The notes beneath the pieces were generated by a model that worked only from the letters and a program-made list of their open reading frames with translations, did no database searches and was not told the origin of the DNA. Shown one piece after another: positions 60,657 to 64,000 of a stretch of DNA of 64,000 bases. Source of the stretch: Breoghania sp. (GTDB lineage Bacteria; Pseudomonadota; Alphaproteobacteria; Rhizobiales; Stappiaceae); assembly GCF_963674635.1 (NCBI RefSeq), contig NZ_OY771475.1, positions 4,013,001-4,077,000 on the forward strand. The letters run 5' to 3'. Each line of letters begins with the position of its first letter. Position 1 is the stretch's first letter. A program made the translations under genes and the position numbers.

Positions 60657-63600
60657 TCAGGTTGAAAGAGGCCCGGGCAGCTCGTGGAACGTGGCGTTCG
60701 GGCAGACCTCTTTTGCGATCTCGCAGAGATGGCGGTGGTGGGTCAGGTAGATGACCTGCCCGCTTCGCGCCATATCCGAAAGCAGCCGGATGGTTTCCAG
60801 GGCGCGCTCGTCGTCGAAGGTTTCAAGGATATCGTCGGCGACAAAGGGCAGGCTCTGCCGGGTTGCGACGAACTCGTGGTATCCGGCGATGCGCAGCGCC
60901 AGATAAAGCTGGAACTGGGTGCCCTTGGACATCTCGGTTGCAAGCTTTGAGCGGCCCGCGTGATCGAGCCCGATGAGCACTTCCTTGTCGCCATCGGCCT
61001 GTGTCGTGAGCCCGGAATAGGCTCCGTTGGAAATCTCCGCGAAGGACCGGCTGGCACGTTCCATCATCGAGGAACGGTGGCGTTCGCGATAGGCGCGTAG
61101 CGCCTGTTCGGCCGCCAGAATGCCCGCCTGAAGGCGCAGCCAGGTGCGGGCCTTTTCCTCAATCTGGAGCAGAAGCGTCTGGCGCTCTTCCTCCAGACGG
61201 GCGACCGCATCGTCCCCGCCGACGGACTTCAGGGCATCCTGCGCCTTCGTCCATGCCGCATAGAGCTCGCGGGTGCGCGCTTGCGCGCTTTCGCTCATCT
61301 GGCGCTTTTCCGCACGCTCAAGGCCAAGGGCCGCCGGATCCGCCGCATCGAGCAGGCTTTCCGCCTCATTGATATCGGCAAGGGAGAGACCGGAGAGGAT
61401 GTGGCGTTCCTGCTCGGCAGCCTCACGGATGAGCGCCGCGCGCCGGGAAAGACCTTCCAGCGCCTTGCGCACGGCTTCCAGATCTTCCACGCCGAAATGG
61501 GACGTCATTTCCTCTTTGCGCAGTGTCAGGCTTTCCAGCTCGGCAGCGAGGGCGCGTTCGTTTGCGAGAGCCTCCGCGCGCCGTTCTTCAAGCTCGATGC
61601 GTTTGTCCCGGGCCCTGCGGGCGGTTTCCACGCGCTCGCTGAGCAGGCGCGCGACCTCAAGCGGATCGGTGGCGGCGGCAAGGCCGAGCTCACCGGCAAG
61701 GGCCTTGGCCTCGCGCTCGAAGCCGGTCCGGGTTGCCTCGATGGCTTTGAGCCGGCGCATCTGATCCTCGTGCGCTTCAAGGGCGGGGGCGAGCCTTGCA
61801 AGCTGGTCGAGCAACACGCGCACGATTTCCGGGGCGGGGGCTTCGTCCAGGCCAAACCAGCACCGCGCGCAGGTCTCGCGCCATTCGGTGGTCCAGTCGG
61901 CCTTTTCGGTCTGCGCTGCTTGCAACGCCTTGCGGCGGCGCTCGGCCTGTGTGGAGTGGGTCTCAAGGTCGGCGCGAAGGCGCGAAAGGCGGGCTTGCGT
62001 ATCGATCAGGCTTTCGGCTAGGTCGATCAGGCTTTCCAGCGGCGCATCGGGGCTCGCGGCAGTGCCTGCCTTGGCAAGTGCTGCGGCAAGGTTCTCGCGC
62101 AGGATCTTCCCGTCTTCGGCGGCCTGACGGCGTTCCGCCTCCGCCTCCTGCAACTGGCTGCGGATTTCCAGCGCCGCGCTGCGGTTGGCGGCCCATGTCT
62201 CAAGGCTTGCAAGCGAGAGCGCGCCAAGGGCGGGATCGGCATTTGAAAGCGCGGCCGCGATCCGGGCCTGAAGCGCGGCCTCTTTTTCACCGATCCCCTC
62301 CCACTGGCGGGCGGTTTCCGCAATCTCGCGGGAAAGGCCCGCGATCTCCGTCGTCAGGGCGATGTGACGGGCGCGGTTTTCCGACTGTGCGAGGCGGGCA
62401 ACGGTCAGGCGGTCATCGGCCTCAAGGGCCTGAAGAAACCGTTCGGCGCTTTCGGCATCGAGCCTGGCGCGATGGTCCTGCCAGGCCTCATCGCGGGCTT
62501 TGCGGGTGCGGGCGACTTCCGCCTCATCGAAGAGGCCGGCGCTGCGTTCAAGGGCGGCGCGTTCGCCCTCAAGGCGCGCATGCTTGCGGGAAAGATCGTC
62601 CCTTTGCTGCTCGATGATGCGGCGGTCCTCGGCAAGGCGATGGCCAGTCGCTTTCCAGTCCGCGATATCGGCGGGATCGGGAAGCCTCAGCCGCATCAGA
62701 GCCTCGCTGTCGCCGTTCCAGGGGGCAAGGTTTGCGAGACGCTCGTCAAGCTGGGCGCGCAAGGCCGCGCTCCGGCGTTCGCCATGGCGCAGGCGGGCGG
62801 CGTGGTCGCTGCCGCGCAAGGCGCTGAGCGCCGCGTTCACCGCGTCGAGCCCGTCGCCGGGGCGGGCATCGCCGCCCGCGGCTTCCAGTGTTTCGCGGGC
62901 CGATTTCGCGGCGTCCTCGGCAGCCTCGAGTTCCCGCCTGGCCGCCTCCACGCGCGAGGCGATGCCGGAGCGGGTCTCCATGAGCTTGCGCAAGTGTTCG
63001 GCCCGTGTGGCAGGCACCAGAAGACGGGCCGGATCGGTTTCCCCGGCCTGATCCAGTTCGCGCAGGATACGGGCGATGTCGCCTTCGATCTCGCGCAGCT
63101 TCAACTGCTCATCCGGCAGATCGCGGGTGGCTGCCCTGGCGCGGATGGCGCGTTCCGACAGAGCGTCGATGCGGGCGGCGTGTTCAAGGGCAGCGGCATC
63201 GATCTCGATTGCCTCGATGGAAGCGTCCAGCTCGGCGAGGCTGCGTGCGGTGGCCTCCTTGCGCTCCATCAGGCGCACGTCGTTCTTGATCAGGACGGGG
63301 AGATCCTCCGCCCAGCCGGCAGGGGCGTCGGGCAGCGCTTCGAGGGGCTGAAGCTCGTCGCGCAGTTCTCTCAAACGGACAAGGCGGGGAAGGGCGGCAA
63401 GCCAGGTCTCGATTTCGGCGAGACGGGCGGTGAGGCTGCTGCTTTCAGAGAGCGCCTGCTTGTAGGCGTCCTCGCTGGCGTCGCGCTCTTCGCAGAGGCG
63501 GCGATAGGCCGACGCTGCGGTGTCCAGCGTGCGGCGCTTCTCGCCCAGTTCGTCGAGCTCCTTGCGAAGGTTACGGAGGTCGGTGTTGCGGCCGCCCTTA

Positions 63601-64000
63601 CGGTGGATTTCGCCTGCCTCGTCGCGCAGGGATTTCAGCTCTTGCGAGAAGGCGGCAAGGCCGGAACTCGCCGAAAACAGCATCTGTCCCAGATCGCCTT
63701 CGCTGGCGAGGATGGCGTTGCCGCCTGCCTCAAGCGTCTCGTCATCGAGCGAGAACATGGTGCGGTAGGCGTCGCGGTCGACACCGCCGAGCGCGCCCTG
63801 CAACAGGCCCTCGGGAAGTGCGAGGCCGCCATCGTCCAAGAGGCTCTGGCTCTGCTTCTTGATGCGGGCGAGTTCCTGCGGACCGTCGCCTAAGGCCAGC
63901 CGCGCGCCGATGCGCATGGTGGGATAGGGATGCAGGAAATTGTAGGCCGAACGGGTCTCGATGCCGAAAAGCAGGTCGAGCCAGGCGTTGAAGAGCGTGG
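60657..64000 (-). CDS. YhaN-type AAA ATPase, N-terminus outside window
   Basis: At least 1114 residues are visible; the frame continues past 64000, so Walker A is missing. The visible start (FNAWLDLLFGIETRSAYNFLHPY, then TMRIGARL) matches the N-terminal part of YhaN/SMC-like ATPases after the P-loop. A very long coiled-coil middle with many Glu/Arg/Ala heptads follows. The end holds ABC-like signature/Walker B features: SKGTQFQLYLALRIA, LPFVADDILETFDDER and the switch VIYLTHHRH. YhaN-like ATPases work with a YhaO/SbcD-like nuclease in DNA end processing; that partner would lie beyond the window, if present. Confidence 0.85.
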   Translation of the reverse strand, partial: TLFNAWLDLLFGIETRSAYNFLHPYPTMRIGARLALGDGPQELARIKKQSQSLLDDGGLALPEGLLQGALGGVDRDAYRTMFSLDDETLEAGGNAILASEGDLGQMLFSASSGLAAFSQELKSLRDEAGEIHRKGGRNTDLRNLRKELDELGEKRRTLDTAASAYRRLCEERDASEDAYKQALSESSSLTARLAEIETWLAALPRLVRLRELRDELQPLEALPDAPAGWAEDLPVLIKNDVRLMERKEATARSLAELDASIEAIEIDAAALEHAARIDALSERAIRARAATRDLPDEQLKLREIEGDIARILRELDQAGETDPARLLVPATRAEHLRKLMETRSGIASRVEAARRELEAAEDAAKSARETLEAAGGDARPGDGLDAVNAALSALRGSDHAARLRHGERRSAALRAQLDERLANLAPWNGDSEALMRLRLPDPADIADWKATGHRLAEDRRIIEQQRDDLSRKHARLEGERAALERSAGLFDEAEVARTRKARDEAWQDHRARLDAESAERFLQALEADDRLTVARLAQSENRARHIALTTEIAGLSREIAETARQWEGIGEKEAALQARIAAALSNADPALGALSLASLETWAANRSAALEIRSQLQEAEAERRQAAEDGKILRENLAAALAKAGTAASPDAPLESLIDLAESLIDTQARLSRLRADLETHSTQAERRRKALQAAQTEKADWTTEWRETCARCWFGLDEAPAPEIVRVLLDQLARLAPALEAHEDQMRRLKAIEATRTGFEREAKALAGELGLAAATDPLEVARLLSERVETARRARDKRIELEERRAEALANERALAAELESLTLRKEEMTSHFGVEDLEAVRKALEGLSRRAALIREAAEQERHILSGLSLADINEAESLLDAADPAALGLERAEKRQMSESAQARTRELYAAWTKAQDALKSVGGDDAVARLEEERQTLLLQIEEKARTWLRLQAGILAAEQALRAYRERHRSSMMERASRSFAEISNGAYSGLTTQADGDKEVLIGLDHAGRSKLATEMSKGTQFQLYLALRIAGYHEFVATRQSLPFVADDILETFDDERALETIRLLSDMARSGQVIYLTHHRHLCEIAKEVCPNATFHELPGPLST

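Overview
The window looks like chromosomal DNA of a high-GC alphaproteobacterium, most likely in Hyphomicrobiales (Rhizobiales). The evidence is a ChpT phosphotransferase, the master regulator CtrA beside fliI-fliJ, GANTC sites and TTAA-N7-TTAA boxes, an EipA-type (DUF1134) envelope protein, a RutR-controlled reductive pyrimidine pathway and the choXWV/betIAB choline system. A Stappia/Labrenzia-like relative is a guess from gene content only. No phage, integron, CRISPR array, tRNA or rRNA was recognised.

Layout. 1-2.3 kb: a cut membrane-anchored coiled-coil gene, eipA and a secreted YHS-domain protein. 2.5-11.6 kb: chpT, then cheA-cheW-cheY-cheB-cheR, and an MCP gene preceded by two perfect CtrA boxes. 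12.1-15 kb: ctrA, divergent from fliI-fliJ. 15.2-19.6 kb: a PqiA-like membrane protein, a PAS-GGDEF diguanylate cyclase and an aminotransferase/sulfotransferase pair. 19.8-36.7 kb: pyrimidine catabolism (preT, preA, rutR, omega-aminotransferase, N-carbamoyl-beta-alanine hydrolase, dihydropyrimidinase) with an exporter, an acetyltransferase and an ABC importer. This part is broken up by intergenic repeats and a decayed small gene. 37-44.5 kb: a DedA-PAP2 fusion, a MarR regulator, a lytic transglycosylase and a hybrid histidine kinase. 44.6-47.6 kb: an SsuABC-like ABC importer. 48-52.3 kb: a GT39-like membrane glycosyltransferase, recQ and ubiX. 52.7-60.6 kb: choline uptake (choVWX, minus strand) divergent from betI-betA-betB. 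60.7-64 kb: a YhaN-type AAA ATPase running off the window.

How the parts work together. Three functional modules stand out. (1) Cell cycle and motility: ChpT relays phosphate to CtrA, and CtrA-type sites lie in front of the MCP gene and fliI, so chemoreceptor and flagellar genes are probably cell-cycle timed. (2) Uracil use: two 16-bp RutR-type operators lie in front of preT and of the aminotransferase gene. The encoded enzymes take uracil through dihydrouracil, N-carbamoyl-beta-alanine and beta-alanine to malonate semialdehyde. (3) Osmoprotection: ChoXWV imports choline and BetA/BetB oxidise it to glycine betaine under BetI, with one BetI-like operator at 56507-56520.

Two families of short palindromic intergenic repeats occur. 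One includes a triplicated ~233-bp array at 27.4-28.0 kb; the other forms inverted pairs at 31.3 and 52.5 kb. Most functions are assigned from recognisable motifs and gene order, not from database searches.
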